A DNA stretch of 64,000 nt from Flavobacterium suncheonense GH29-5 = DSM 17707 (GCF_000430025.1 NZ_AUCZ01000004.1:186001-250000); one strand, 5' to 3'; shown: positions 8,554-17,194, counted from the first letter of the stretch. Made by a program: numbers and translations. Notes: generated by a model not told the origin, from the sequence alone.

Positions 8554-8695
8554 AATTTTTATTTTTAATTAAACCTATGGTCGTTTGGTAGCAGAATAAA
8601 TCCAACTACCGTGCCAAAGTGTGGTTCAAGTAAAAAAATAATATATGAAAACGTTGTAATGGGTTGTAAAACAAGGAGTTTTAGAAGCTTTGAAA

Positions 8696-9226
8696 TTAAT
8701 CTGTGAATTCCCTTTCGTCGCTGTTTTGCTGTATGATGGTGATTCCTTTTTGAATTAAAAGGTTGTTCGGATAGGTAACGCGCTCTCCGTTTTTGGTTTT
8801 GAGTAAAGCATGAAAGGCTGTAATATCGATAATTTCACCTTCTACCGGGAAATCTTTGTCGTGAATCAGGATGACATCGCCAATTTTAAACGGAAAGTTG
8901 AAAAACAGGATAATCCCGGCTGTAATATTGCTCAGAATCGACCATTGTGCAAACAAGGCCACGCCAATAAACGCAGAAATGGAAGAAGCAAAAAGAACTA
9001 CATGTTCGGCTTTAATACCCCAAATCGTAAACAATATAATCACCGTAAGCATTCCGATGAGTATGTGAATGTATTTGATAACGAGGTTGGTACGACGATG
9101 GTCTATGGTTTCGGAAACTTCTGCAAACCGTCTGATGATTTTAGCCGTAAAAAAGCGCGCCAGAATAAAGAAAATTATGGTAATGGTAGTGGCAACAATT
9201 TCGAAAAAAAAATGATTGTCAAACAT
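8696..9226 (-). CDS. Small MscS-family mechanosensitive channel
   Basis: A 176-residue membrane protein: helices at about 8-28, 49-70 and 76-110, then a short beta domain. The pore-lining helix and exit (ASSISAFIGVALFAQWS then ILSNITAGIILFFNFPFK, IGDVI) are characteristic of MscS, and the beta domain GEIIDITAFHALLKTKNGER follows. It lacks the larger cytosolic cage of E. coli MscS (286 residues), so it is a minimal form. It is last in a long minus-strand run, 14 bases after maf. It probably relieves turgor on osmotic downshock. No terminator is visible after it; 8554-8695 holds only AT-rich sequence and the upstream region of the 8553 gene. Confidence 0.85.
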   Translation of the reverse strand: MFDNHFFFEIVATTITIIFFILARFFTAKIIRRFAEVSETIDHRRTNLVIKYIHILIGMLTVIILFTIWGIKAEHVVLFASSISAFIGVALFAQWSILSNITAGIILFFNFPFKIGDVILIHDKDFPVEGEIIDITAFHALLKTKNGERVTYPNNLLIQKGITIIQQNSDEREFTD

Positions 9227-9240
9227 TTTACAGAAGTTTA

Positions 9241-9825
9241 CTATACAAATGTAAGCAAATGTTGGTAAACTTTATCAACCGGAAGTCCGACTACATTGGC
9301 ATAAGAACCCTGAATTCCCGCGATGGCAACCAATCCGATCCATTCCTGAATGCCGTAAGAACCCGCTTTATCGAAAGGCTGATAGTTGTCAAGATAATAA
9401 CGGATTTCTTCTTCCGAAAGACTGTTGAACGTTACTTTGGTCACTTCAAAAAAAGTATCTTTTTTGGTTTTGGTACAAATACAAACCGACGTAATCACTT
9501 CGTGCGCTTTTCCGGATAACGATTGCAGCATCTGAAACGCATCGCTGTAATCTTTCGGTTTTCCCAGCGCCTTTTCTTCGTGCCAGACAATGGTGTCGCT
9601 GGTAATCAGTATGTCTTTTTGGGTTAATTCCCCTAAAAAAGCGTTGGCTTTGAGTTCAGCTAAATAATTGGTAATGGCTTCGGCTTTCAGGTTTTCGTCG
9701 TAGATTTCTTCTACCTCTTTTAACCGGATTTCAAAAACCAGATCCAGTTCTTTAAGATACTGCTGACGACGCGGTGAACCCGAGGCTAAAATAATGCGAT
9801 AGCCTTTTAATTTTTCCTTAAGCAT
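9241..9825 (-). CDS. Maf-like nucleotide pyrophosphatase
   Basis: A 194-residue house-cleaning NTP pyrophosphatase that hydrolyses non-canonical nucleotides such as dTTP/UTP analogues to monophosphates. The Maf signature ILASGSPRRQQYLKEL is near residue 13, ITSDTIVWHEEKALGKPKD supplies catalytic and metal-binding acidic residues, and FDKAGSYGIQEWIG is the third conserved block. The length is normal for the family. Its start overlaps the end of the UbiA-family gene by 8 bases, which indicates co-translation. Confidence 0.93.
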   Translation of the reverse strand: MLKEKLKGYRIILASGSPRRQQYLKELDLVFEIRLKEVEEIYDENLKAEAITNYLAELKANAFLGELTQKDILITSDTIVWHEEKALGKPKDYSDAFQMLQSLSGKAHEVITSVCICTKTKKDTFFEVTKVTFNSLSEEEIRYYLDNYQPFDKAGSYGIQEWIGLVAIAGIQGSYANVVGLPVDKVYQHLLTFV

Positions 9826-10741
9826 TCAGTTTCATGTTTACGGTGATGACCACTATGGAAAGGATTCCGAAAAGCAGAACCAGTTTTAAAATCAGGCTTA
9901 AATGGTTGAAATCCTTTTTTGTTTTTGCCGACCAGATTTTGATAAGAAAGTACAAAAGCGGCGCGGTCACAAACAAAAGCAGGTAATACATCACCCATTC
10001 CAGAGTCAAAAGATTCTTGTTGATGTAAAGCAACAACAAAGCAATGGGAACCAGTGTCAGGAAAAAAACAATTTTAGCGGTTCGCTCTTTGCCCAAAACG
10101 ATGGGAAGTGTGTTCATGCCAGCGTTGTAATCACCGTCCATATCTTCAATGTCTTTTACAATTTCGCGGATAAAATTGAGGACAAACGCGAAAAGAGCAT
10201 AATCCGTCAGAATACTGAAATAAACCGCCATTTGGATGCGGTTTTCGTCGAATGTTACCGGAAATAAATCGAATACCCCTACAATGATAACGCTTAAACC
10301 CAATAACAAAGCCACAATGATATTCCCAATCAACAGGGTTTGTTTAAAACTGGTGGCGTACAGGTATAAGGTGGCGGCCACAATAATGAAGACCGAGGAA
10401 AACATTGGTTTGCCAATCAGATTTGACAGGTAGAAACCAATCCCAACGCCAACAATGTTTAACCCGATGTAAAGGTTATACGCCAGGCTTTCCGAAAGGT
10501 GTTTCCCCACAACGACCTCGTTTGGCTTTGCCACCGAGTCGGTTTCCTGATCCATAATGTTGTTGATAACGTATCCGGCGGCGGCGATGCAAACCGTTGC
10601 CACCACTAACAGTACAAATTGCCAATCCGACAGCGCCAAAAGCAAGTCCGATTGGTTTTTGAAAAAGACAAAATGGAAAACCAGCTGCATTAAAGCCAGC
10701 ATGATTAAATTTTGAAAACGAATCAGTTTTAAGAATTTCAT
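9818..10741 (-). CDS. UbiA-family prenyltransferase (geranylgeranylglycerol-phosphate geranylgeranyltransferase-like)
   Basis: A 307-residue membrane protein with about 8-9 helices. The first Asp-rich motif is NNIMDQETDSVAKP and the second is DIEDMDGDYNAGMNTLPI, both needed for Mg2+-diphosphate binding. Flavobacterial members like this are usually labelled digeranylgeranylglyceryl-phosphate synthase; other UbiA prenyl acceptors (quinone or heme precursors) cannot be excluded. It sits between a KdsC-like phosphatase (63-bp gap) and maf (8-bp overlap). The first motif has Asn-Asn where many UbiA enzymes have Asn-Asp, as in other members of this subgroup. Confidence 0.82.
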   Translation of the reverse strand: MKFLKLIRFQNLIMLALMQLVFHFVFFKNQSDLLLALSDWQFVLLVVATVCIAAAGYVINNIMDQETDSVAKPNEVVVGKHLSESLAYNLYIGLNIVGVGIGFYLSNLIGKPMFSSVFIIVAATLYLYATSFKQTLLIGNIIVALLLGLSVIIVGVFDLFPVTFDENRIQMAVYFSILTDYALFAFVLNFIREIVKDIEDMDGDYNAGMNTLPIVLGKERTAKIVFFLTLVPIALLLLYINKNLLTLEWVMYYLLLFVTAPLLYFLIKIWSAKTKKDFNHLSLILKLVLLFGILSIVVITVNMKLNA

Positions 10742-10804
10742 GGTTTATACTGAAGACTGAATTTTAGTTTTTTGATTTCTGAAAAAGTAAATTGCGACTG
10801 AAAA

Positions 10805-11332
10805 TTAATCGTACTTCGCGTCGAAATGTTCCATCCATTTGCCCTGAACTTTCATCACTTGTTCAATCACATCGCGAACCGCGCCTTTTCCGCCGTTTTT
10901 GTGTGAAACATAGGTGCTGATGCCTTTTATTTCCGGTGAAGCATCCTGCGGACAGGTCGGTAAACCCACCAACTGCATCACGTGATAATCCGGAATATCG
11001 TCGCCCATGTACAATACCTGTTCGGGTTTGATGTTATAGATATCGGTGAATTCTTTGAACGTTTCCACTTTATCGTGAACGCCCAAATGGATGTCGGTAA
11101 TCCCTAAATTGCGTAAACGGATCCGAACGCCTTCATTGCTGCCGCCGGAAATAATACAAACCGTATAGCCGTTTTCTACTGCGGCTTTCATTGCATAACC
11201 GTCGCGGATGTGCATTTCGCGCAACATTTCTCCGGTCGGTGTGATGTGTACCGTTCCGTCGGTAAGGACACCGTCTACGTCGAAAACGAAAGTAGTGATG
11301 TCGTTCATGATTTCTTTATAACTCTTAGCCAT
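10805..11332 (-). CDS. KdsC-like HAD phosphatase (3-deoxy-manno-octulosonate-8-phosphate phosphatase family)
   Basis: A 175-residue C0-type (capless) HAD phosphatase: FVFDVDGVLTDGTVHITPTG carries the nucleophile, CIISGG is motif II, and VLYMGDDIPDYHVM is the metal-binding motif. The length and the DGVLTDG signature fit KdsC, which dephosphorylates Kdo-8-phosphate for lipid A core synthesis as a tetramer. No other kds genes lie nearby, so a related sugar-acid phosphate remains possible. It overlaps the DUF2520 gene upstream by 8 bases. Confidence 0.88.
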   Translation of the reverse strand: MAKSYKEIMNDITTFVFDVDGVLTDGTVHITPTGEMLREMHIRDGYAMKAAVENGYTVCIISGGSNEGVRIRLRNLGITDIHLGVHDKVETFKEFTDIYNIKPEQVLYMGDDIPDYHVMQLVGLPTCPQDASPEIKGISTYVSHKNGGKGAVRDVIEQVMKVQGKWMEHFDAKYD

Positions 11333-12080
11333 TATTCTTTTGTATGGATTGGGTTAGTAGCCTGTAAATTGCCTTTTTGTTCTCGTCGTCGAGGAAAGCA
11401 AGATGTTTTTCAATGGTTTTCTGGTCGTGGCGGATGGCCGGACCGGTTTGCGCTTCTTTTGGGGAAAGTGTCTTGATTTTATCGGCCGTTTCGTCAATCA
11501 GCGGGAATAAAATGTCGAACGGGACGTTGTGTTCTTCACAGATTTCATGACCTAATTGATACAGATGATTCACGAAATTACACGAAAAGACTGCCGCAAC
11601 GTGCAAACTTTGTCGTTGCGCCGCACCGATTTTGAATACTTTATCCGATATGGATTGGGCCAAACGTTCCAGCAAGGCAAAATCTTCCTCTTTTTCCGTT
11701 TCCAGACAAATCGGAATTTCTTTAAAATTAACCGCCTTAGCTTTCGAAAAGGTCTGCAACGGATAGAAAACGCCTTTACGGTTCTTATTGCTTAACGTTT
11801 CAAAACCCATGCTTCCGGAGGTGTGTACCACCAGTTGGTTTTCATAGGGCAAAGCGTTTGAAACTTCCGCGATGGCTCCGTCGGTAACGGAAATAATGGT
11901 GACGTTGGCCGGTTTTAAATCGTTGAAATTCGTTACAATCTCAGCATCGGCAACCAAATGAGAAACAGCTTCCCTTTTGCGGGCAAAGATTTGCTGCAGC
12001 ACTACGTTTTCCGTTTGTTGAAAAACCGAAATCAGATGCTGAGCCACGTTGCCCGAACCGATGATGTTGAGGGTAATCAT
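11325..12080 (-). CDS. DUF2520 / Rossmann-like NAD(P)-binding protein
   Basis: A 251-residue protein with an N-terminal Rossmann fold (LNIIGSGNVAQHLISVF, residues 4-20) resembling pyrroline-5-carboxylate reductase and 6-phosphogluconate dehydrogenase. A helical C-terminal DUF2520 domain follows (HVAAVFSCNFVNHLYQLGHE, then PKEAQTGPAIRHDQKTIEKH). The conserved GPA.R.D block is the family hallmark. The substrate is unknown; it is usually described as a predicted short-chain or hydroxy-acid dehydrogenase. In this operon it lies between tpiA (3-bp gap) and the KdsC-like gene (8-bp overlap). Confidence 0.85.
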   Translation of the reverse strand: MITLNIIGSGNVAQHLISVFQQTENVVLQQIFARKREAVSHLVADAEIVTNFNDLKPANVTIISVTDGAIAEVSNALPYENQLVVHTSGSMGFETLSNKNRKGVFYPLQTFSKAKAVNFKEIPICLETEKEEDFALLERLAQSISDKVFKIGAAQRQSLHVAAVFSCNFVNHLYQLGHEICEEHNVPFDILFPLIDETADKIKTLSPKEAQTGPAIRHDQKTIEKHLAFLDDENKKAIYRLLTQSIQKNNG

Positions 12081-12083
12081 AAA

Positions 12084-12836
12084 TTAAAACGCATCTACAA
12101 TAGCTACAAAATCTTCTGCTTTTAAAGCGGCACCGCCAATTAAACCGCCGTCTACATCCGGTTGGGAGAAAATCTCTTTGGCGTTGTCCGGTTTAACGCT
12201 TCCGCCGTAAAGAATGGATACATTTTCGGAAACCGCTTCTCCGTATTGATGACGAATCGTTTCGCGGATATAATGGTGCATTTCCTGTGCCTGCTCCGGG
12301 GTTGCGGTTTCTCCTGTTCCGATAGCCCAAACGGGTTCGTACGCCAGAACGATGTTTACCCAGGCGTTCGCTCCCAGGTGGAACAGCCCGTCGCGTAACT
12401 GATTGTCTACCACATTAAAATGCTGTTTGTTCTGACGGTCTTTCAGTTCTTCGCCAATACAGAAAATAATGCGCATTTCGTGTTTTAGAGCCGTATCTAC
12501 TTTGTTGGCCAAAAGCGCATCGGTTTCTTTAAAATAATGACGTCTTTCGGAATGACCTAAGATTACGTTGTGAACCCCCACAGAAGTAAGCATATCCGCA
12601 GAAATTTCGCCGGTAAAAGCGCCGCCTTCCGCCTGATGCATGTTTTGCGCCGCCACCCCGATATTGGTGTGTTCCAAAATGTGAACGGCCTGCGATAAAT
12701 TCACAAAAGAAGGCGCAACCAGAATTTCCACTTCTTTTCCGGAAGGCAACTGGTTGAGAATATCCGATAACAATTGCGCAGTTTCCCCTGCATTTTTGTT
12801 CATTTTCCAGTTTCCGGCAACGATATTGTGTCTCAT
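12084..12836 (-). CDS. tpiA: Triosephosphate isomerase
   Basis: A 250-residue glycolytic enzyme interconverting dihydroxyacetone phosphate and glyceraldehyde-3-phosphate. It begins MRHNIVAGNWKMNKNAGE (Asn and Lys of the active site). VILGHSERRHYF carries the catalytic His, LAYEPVWAIGTGETAT the catalytic Glu and hinged loop 6, and ILYGGSVKPDNAKEI the phosphate-binding loop. Full-length and intact. Its start codon shares a base with the preceding TlpA-like stop, so it belongs to the 15006-to-8696 transcription unit. Confidence 0.97.
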   Translation of the reverse strand: MRHNIVAGNWKMNKNAGETAQLLSDILNQLPSGKEVEILVAPSFVNLSQAVHILEHTNIGVAAQNMHQAEGGAFTGEISADMLTSVGVHNVILGHSERRHYFKETDALLANKVDTALKHEMRIIFCIGEELKDRQNKQHFNVVDNQLRDGLFHLGANAWVNIVLAYEPVWAIGTGETATPEQAQEMHHYIRETIRHQYGEAVSENVSILYGGSVKPDNAKEIFSQPDVDGGLIGGAALKAEDFVAIVDAF

Positions 12837-13345
12837 TATTGTAGTGTTTTTAAAGTCTCGATTAATTTTTCGTCATCTGCTTCGATGGCTTTGTACAGGG
12901 CGATTTTTCCGGTTTTATCCACAATCATGTAGCGAGGTATCCAGTCCAGACTGATGGCTTTTCCGAAGATGCCTTTCATGCCGTCCGTTGCCATATAGTG
13001 TTCGCCGTTTACCTCGTATTTTTCAATGCCTTTTAACCACGCTTCTTTGGTTTTGTCCATTGAAAGGAACAGGTAAGTGGCATTCGGGTAATTTTTCTGA
13101 AGTGCTTTTACTTTCGGCATTCCTTTAATACAATCGGAACACCACGAAGCCCAAACGTCGATTACAATGGTTTTGCCCTCATATTTTTTAAGAATATCTT
13201 TAAAAGCAATCGAGTTACCTTCGGTAGTAACCATTAAATTTTCAAGGGCTTCTTTTTTGAAGCTCGTTTCGTCTTTTTTATCAGTATACGAATATATTGC
13301 AAATGCTGCCACGGCAGACACAATAAATAAAAACAATTTTTTCAT
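12836..13345 (-). CDS. TlpA-like thioredoxin-fold protein
   Basis: A 169-residue protein with an N-terminal membrane anchor or signal (MKKLFLFIVSAVAAFAIYSY) and an exported thioredoxin domain from about 40. The redox motif is WASWCSDC (Cys69 and Cys72). FLSMDKTKEAWLKGIEKY and the cis-Pro region SLDWIPRYMIVDKTGKIA are typical of TlpA/ResA disulfide reductases. It probably keeps periplasmic cysteines reduced. The DoxX/MauE-type gene 14 bases upstream would feed it electrons; this pairing is inferred from context. Confidence 0.88.
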   Translation of the reverse strand: MKKLFLFIVSAVAAFAIYSYTDKKDETSFKKEALENLMVTTEGNSIAFKDILKKYEGKTIVIDVWASWCSDCIKGMPKVKALQKNYPNATYLFLSMDKTKEAWLKGIEKYEVNGEHYMATDGMKGIFGKAISLDWIPRYMIVDKTGKIALYKAIEADDEKLIETLKTLQ

Positions 13346-13359
13346 AGGGCGTTGTTTTT

Positions 13360-14457
13360 TTAGAGTTTTACATCCTCAATATCGTTCCAGTGTTTCTTAT
13401 CCACAATAGTGCCTTTGTGAAGGACAACAATGCTCGGATTGGCTCTTTCAATGGTTTTCAGCGTTGTGGCGTCACAGAAATAATAATCGAAGGTAATGCC
13501 GTTTTCTTTGCGGAATTTGGCAATATCTTCAATCGGAGAAGCGGTCATTCCCAAAACTTTGTAACCCTTGGCCTGTGCTTTTTTAGAGAAATCTTCCAAT
13601 TTTGCCAAGCCGTCTGCTTTTGCCTTTTTCAGGTCATACGAAATCAGCAGAATTACTTTTGGTTCGTTCAACATTTCTTCGGTAAAATCCTGACCGTCCA
13701 GTTCAATGGTGAAATCGTGGATAGGCGGCACATAACCCTGTGAAATCAGTTTGTCCTCACGGCGTACAAATTCCGCACCTTCGGGTAAGCTCATCAAATC
13801 TTTTTCGCCGAAATTCTGCTCTTTGCCGTTTACTTTGTACACGAAATTCATCTCGTAAACCGAACGCGGCGCACCTTCCGGAAATTCCATGCCTTTCTGG
13901 ATGTTGGTTCCGATTTTATAGGCTCTGAAGTCTTTCAGCGGCAAGTGGTTCAGTACCCAATAGCCCATGAAAAGGCATAAAGAATACGAAACGAAAACCG
14001 TCAAAGCTCCAACCATCGGCTTGAAAAGCGGTTGAATGTATTTCTGTCCGAAGAATAAAATCAGAATGAACACCAATAAAGCCAAATCTTTGTAGAACGA
14101 TTGCCAAGGCGTAAGTTTTAAGGCATCTCCGAAACATCCGCAATCGGTAACTTTGTTAAAATAAGCGGAATAGAAGGTGAGGAAAGTGAAGAATACAATC
14201 ATCAACAACAAACTCCAAATCGTCCATTTCGGTTTGAAGCCGATTAATAGAGCCACACCCAAAACCACTTCAAAAATAACCACAAACAAAGCGATGGCTA
14301 AGGCGTAAGATACCAAAGCCGGCATGTTTAGTACGCCTTCTGAGAAATATTCCTCCAGTTTAAAGGAAAATCCGGTTGGGTCGTTAAGTTTAATCAGTCC
14401 CGAAATGATGAATAAAACACCAACTATAAACCTTGATATGTGTACTAAATATTTCAT
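13360..14457 (-). CDS. BT_3928-family protein: DoxX/MauE-like membrane domain plus thioredoxin-like domain
   Basis: A 365-residue protein. Residues 1-165 form four to five helices of DoxX/MauE type (ISRFIVGVLFIISGLIKLND, then SAYFNKVTDCGCFGDALKLT). The Cys pair in DCGCFGD is the vitamin-K-epoxide-reductase/MauE-like redox site. After another helix, residues 200-365 form an exported thioredoxin-like domain (LLISYDLKKAKADGLAKLED, VLGMTASPIEDIAKF) that lacks CxxC. The layout suggests transfer of reducing power from quinol or cytosol across the membrane to the TlpA-like neighbour. Flavobacterial homologues are common and uncharacterised. Confidence 0.82.
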   Translation of the reverse strand: MKYLVHISRFIVGVLFIISGLIKLNDPTGFSFKLEEYFSEGVLNMPALVSYALAIALFVVIFEVVLGVALLIGFKPKWTIWSLLLMIVFFTFLTFYSAYFNKVTDCGCFGDALKLTPWQSFYKDLALLVFILILFFGQKYIQPLFKPMVGALTVFVSYSLCLFMGYWVLNHLPLKDFRAYKIGTNIQKGMEFPEGAPRSVYEMNFVYKVNGKEQNFGEKDLMSLPEGAEFVRREDKLISQGYVPPIHDFTIELDGQDFTEEMLNEPKVILLISYDLKKAKADGLAKLEDFSKKAQAKGYKVLGMTASPIEDIAKFRKENGITFDYYFCDATTLKTIERANPSIVVLHKGTIVDKKHWNDIEDVKL

Positions 14458-14463
14458 TTTAAA

Positions 14464-15006
14464 TTATTTTGAAAATCCCATTAAAATAAGTGCAAATACC
14501 GAATAATTAATCATGTCCTGGTAATTTGCGTCAATGCCTTCGGAAACCAGCGTTTTTCCTTTGTTGTCTTCTATCTGTTTTACACGCAGCAGTTTCTGAA
14601 GAATCAAATCGGTTAACGAACTTACGCGCATATCGCGCCACGCCTCGCCGTAATCGTGGTTTTTGGCTTCCATCAGGGTTTTGGTAAGCAATACTTTTTC
14701 GTCGTATAAGCGAACGGCGGTTTCCCAATCCAAATCCGGTTGGTCTGCCACGCCCAGGTCGAGCTGAATCAGCGCCATGATGCAATAGTTGATGATGCCG
14801 ATGAATTCTCCGGTTTCGTCTTCGTCAATTTTTCGGACTTCGTTTTCCTGTAAACTTCGGATGCGTTGAGCTTTGATGAATATCTGGTCGGTTAGGGAAG
14901 GCAGTCGCAAAATACGCCAGGCACTTCCGTAATCTTTCATTTTTTTGCTGTACAAATCGCGGCAATGGGCGATTACTTTATCATATTCCTGTGAGGTGTT
15001 ACTCAT
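14464..15006 (-). CDS. DUF1599 domain-containing protein
   Basis: A 180-residue protein made of two similar halves, each with a YGEAWR/YGSAWR-type box: KMKDYGSAWRILRLPSLTDQ near residue 22, and AKNHDYGEAWRDMRVSSLTD near residue 112. This is the DUF1599 repeat (nucleotide-modification-associated domain 1), conserved across Bacteroidota. Its function is unproven. It is the first gene of the long minus-strand run and sits directly behind a near-consensus promoter. The internal duplication is visible in the sequence itself. Confidence 0.88.
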   Translation of the reverse strand: MSNTSQEYDKVIAHCRDLYSKKMKDYGSAWRILRLPSLTDQIFIKAQRIRSLQENEVRKIDEDETGEFIGIINYCIMALIQLDLGVADQPDLDWETAVRLYDEKVLLTKTLMEAKNHDYGEAWRDMRVSSLTDLILQKLLRVKQIEDNKGKTLVSEGIDANYQDMINYSVFALILMGFSK

Positions 15007-15034
15007 TTTCTGGTTATCTTTGTTCTTGAATTTT

Positions 15035-15065
15035 CAAATGTAAAGAAATTCAAATGAAGTTCAAA
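15035..15065 (-). promoter_or_regulatory. Promoter for the DUF1599-to-MscS operon
   Basis: On the minus strand TTTG (15062-15065), a 19-bp spacer and TACATTTG (15035-15042) match the Bacteroidota housekeeping consensus exactly. Transcription would start about 15028, about 20 bases before the ATG at 15006. Confidence 0.82.
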
Positions 15066-15090
15066 GTTTATAAAGCGCGAACCGTGAATT

Positions 15091-15134
15091 GGGAGAAGGG
15101 AGAAGGGAAAAGGGAAAAGGGAAAAGGGAAAAGG
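15091..15134 (+). repeat. Heptad array (GGGAGAA)2(GGGAAAA)4
   Basis: Six perfect 7-bp units between the divergent DUF1599 promoter and folP. It is the same family as the arrays at 49190-49262 and 54453-54508. Slipped-strand length change is likely in such an array. Confidence 0.9.
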
Positions 15135-15156
15135 AGTAAGCATGTCACAGTTTAGA

Positions 15157-15191
15157 ATTCATAACTTAATAATTCATAATTATAACTCATA
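15157..15191. repeat. AT-rich ATTCATAA/TTATGAATT-type repeat
   Basis: AATTCATAACTTAATAATTC followed by ATAATTATAACTCATAA, directly upstream of folP. Its reverse complement resembles the GAGTTATAAATTATAAGTTA unit at 55444-55471, so it is another dispersed intergenic repeat. It leaves little room for an independent folP promoter with a consensus -7 box. Confidence 0.55.
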
Positions 15192-15196
15192 AAGCA

Positions 15197-16054
15197 ATGA
15201 CTGTCAACTGCAAAGGTCACTTACTTGATTTGTCTGTTCCGAAAGTAATGGGGATTTTAAACATCACGCCCGATTCTTTTTTCGATGGCGGGAAGTATAA
15301 ATCCGATTTGGATTTCCTGAATCATACCGAAAAAATGCTGACGGAAGGTGCCGCGATTATCGATGTTGGGGCGTATTCTTCAAGGCCAAATGCGGCTTTT
15401 GTTTCGGAAGAAGAAGAAATCAAACGTTTGACACCGATAGTAGCCCTGTTGACAAAACAGTTTCCTGAAATCATCCTGTCCATCGATACGTTTCGTGCGG
15501 AAGTGGCCAAAGTGGCTATTGAACACGGAGCAGCTATCATCAACGATATTTCTGCCGGTTTGTTAGACGACCGGATGCTGAACGTGATTGCCGAAACCAA
15601 AGTGCCTTACATCATGATGCACATGCGCGGAACGCCACAAACTATGGCAACCCTGACGGAATATGACGATATTGTAAAAGAAATGATTTTCTACTTTTCA
15701 GAACGAATTGCAGCAGCCAGAAGTTTGGGAATTAACGACATCATCATTGACCCCGGCTTTGGATTTGCTAAAACACTGGAACAGAACTATGAAGTACTTC
15801 AAAAACTGGAGTTGTTTCAGATGCTGGACGTTCCGTTATTATCGGCGGTTTCCAGAAAATCCATGATATATAAGTTATTGGATACCAGTCCGATGGAAGC
15901 CTTGAACGGAACTACTTTTTTAAATACGGTTTCCCTGATGAAAGGCGCTAAAATCCTTCGCGTGCACGATGTGAAAGAAGCGGAGGAATGTATTGCACTT
16001 TACGAAAAAATGAAAAAGCCCTACTATAAAAGTGGGGCCCGATTTGTGTTATAG
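15197..16054 (+). CDS. folP: Dihydropteroate synthase
   Basis: A 285-residue cytosolic TIM-barrel enzyme of folate synthesis. It joins 6-hydroxymethyl-dihydropterin diphosphate and p-aminobenzoate and is the target of sulfonamides. KVMGILNITPDSFFDGGKY carries the conserved Asn and the Ser/Phe loop; IIDVGAYSSRPNA, IINDISAGL, IIDPGFGFAKT and the C-terminal ILRVHDVKE complete the pterin site. Full-length. It is alone on the plus strand, convergent with the CHRD lipoprotein gene 15 bases downstream and without a terminator between them. Confidence 0.96.
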   Translation: MTVNCKGHLLDLSVPKVMGILNITPDSFFDGGKYKSDLDFLNHTEKMLTEGAAIIDVGAYSSRPNAAFVSEEEEIKRLTPIVALLTKQFPEIILSIDTFRAEVAKVAIEHGAAIINDISAGLLDDRMLNVIAETKVPYIMMHMRGTPQTMATLTEYDDIVKEMIFYFSERIAAARSLGINDIIIDPGFGFAKTLEQNYEVLQKLELFQMLDVPLLSAVSRKSMIYKLLDTSPMEALNGTTFLNTVSLMKGAKILRVHDVKEAEECIALYEKMKKPYYKSGARFVL

Positions 16055-16069
16055 ACTCACGATGAGGAT

Positions 16070-16573
16070 TTAATAACCGCCGCCGCCATTGCCACCACCT
16101 CCGTTTCCTCCACCTCCTGTGGATGTTTGTTTAATCAATTGTCCCCGGATTTCTCCATCAGGGTAAGCTGAGGTGTGTAAATTGATGTAATAAAGGTTTG
16201 CTTTTAAATCGGCTTCCTGTTCCGCTGTTAAAGGAACACTGGTATAATTTATAGGGGAAGTTAAACTGGAAAAAGCAAAAACAGGAGGACCGCTTACGCC
16301 AACCGCTCCTTTGTGAACATGGCCGGCAGTAGGGGTGATTCCGGTGTAGGTTACGGTTACAGTAAACGTCTTGTTTGTGTTGTTAAAGGATAGTACCGCA
16401 CCACCCGTGGCAGCAGATCCGTTAGCCGGTACTTCGGAAGTACCATTTAAAGTTGCATTAAAATTTGTTGTAGTAGGTTGTGTTGGAGTGGAACTGGAGT
16501 CATCATTGCTGGAGCAGGAGCTAATTCCCGCCGTCAAAAAAGCAACAAAGACCAATTTTAAAACCGTTTTCAT
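16070..16573 (-). CDS. CHRD-domain lipoprotein
   Basis: A 167-residue secreted lipoprotein. The signal peptide MKTVLKLVFVAFLTAGISSC ends in a lipobox (GISSC) and is followed by a Ser/Thr/Asp linker. The CHRD domain (about 40-150: FNATLNGTSEVPANGSAATG, HVHKGAVGVSGPPVF, YYINLHTSAYPDGEIRGQL) is a beta fold first seen in chordin. The tail is (GGGGN)n-like, GGGGNGGGGNGGGGY. An ATG 18 codons upstream is in frame, but the lipoprotein signal fixes the start at 16573. The role is unknown; surface display is likely. Confidence 0.88.
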   Translation of the reverse strand: MKTVLKLVFVAFLTAGISSCSSNDDSSSTPTQPTTTNFNATLNGTSEVPANGSAATGGAVLSFNNTNKTFTVTVTYTGITPTAGHVHKGAVGVSGPPVFAFSSLTSPINYTSVPLTAEQEADLKANLYYINLHTSAYPDGEIRGQLIKQTSTGGGGNGGGGNGGGGY

Positions 16574-16720
16574 GACATAAAGAAAAAGTTGAAAAATCTG
16601 TGGTTTTAGAAAATAGAAAATAAACACCTTTTGTTTAAAAAAAACAAATTACCATCACTGTAAAGTTAGTTTTTTTTAATGCGATAAGCACTACAATTAT
16701 AGCAATCTTAACACTAAGAA

Positions 16721-17194
16721 TTACTGATGATGATACGGTTCGTTGCGCAGAATCGTAAAGCCTCTGTACAGCTGCTCAATAAAAAACAAACGCACCATTT
16801 GATGGGAAAACGTCATGGCGGAAAGCGAAATTTTGCCCTGTGCTTTTTTGTACACTTGGTCACTGAAACCGTAAGGGCCGCCAATGACGAAAACAAGGGT
16901 TTTTACGCCGGAATTCATCTTCTTCTGCAGTTCTTCGGAAAAGCCTACGCTGGAGAACGATTTACCGTTTTCATCCAGAAGGATCAACTGGTCGGTAGGA
17001 GTGAGTTTTGATAAAATCAGTTCGCCTTCTTTTTCCTTTTGTTGGTTTTCGGATAAATTCTTTACGTTTTTAATATCCGGGATAATCTCCAAATCAAACT
17101 TGATGTAAAAAGACAAGCGTTTGGTATAATCATCAATCAGCGATTGCAGTGCTTTGTTGTCTGTTTTACCGATGGCGAGAAGTTTGATGTTCAT
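16721..17194 (-). CDS. rlmH: 23S rRNA pseudouridine-1915 N3-methyltransferase
   Basis: A 157-residue SPOUT-class methyltransferase that modifies helix 69 of 23S rRNA on the assembled ribosome, acting as a homodimer. It starts MNIKLLAIGKTDN. LVFVIGGPYGFSDQVYKKAQ and the SLSAMTFSHQMVRLFFIEQL then YRGFTILRNEPYHHQ end contain the trefoil-knot S-adenosylmethionine site. The length is standard (155-159). A longer frame starting six codons upstream was rejected because the homologous proteins begin at MxIKLL. Confidence 0.95.
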   Translation of the reverse strand: MNIKLLAIGKTDNKALQSLIDDYTKRLSFYIKFDLEIIPDIKNVKNLSENQQKEKEGELILSKLTPTDQLILLDENGKSFSSVGFSEELQKKMNSGVKTLVFVIGGPYGFSDQVYKKAQGKISLSAMTFSHQMVRLFFIEQLYRGFTILRNEPYHHQ

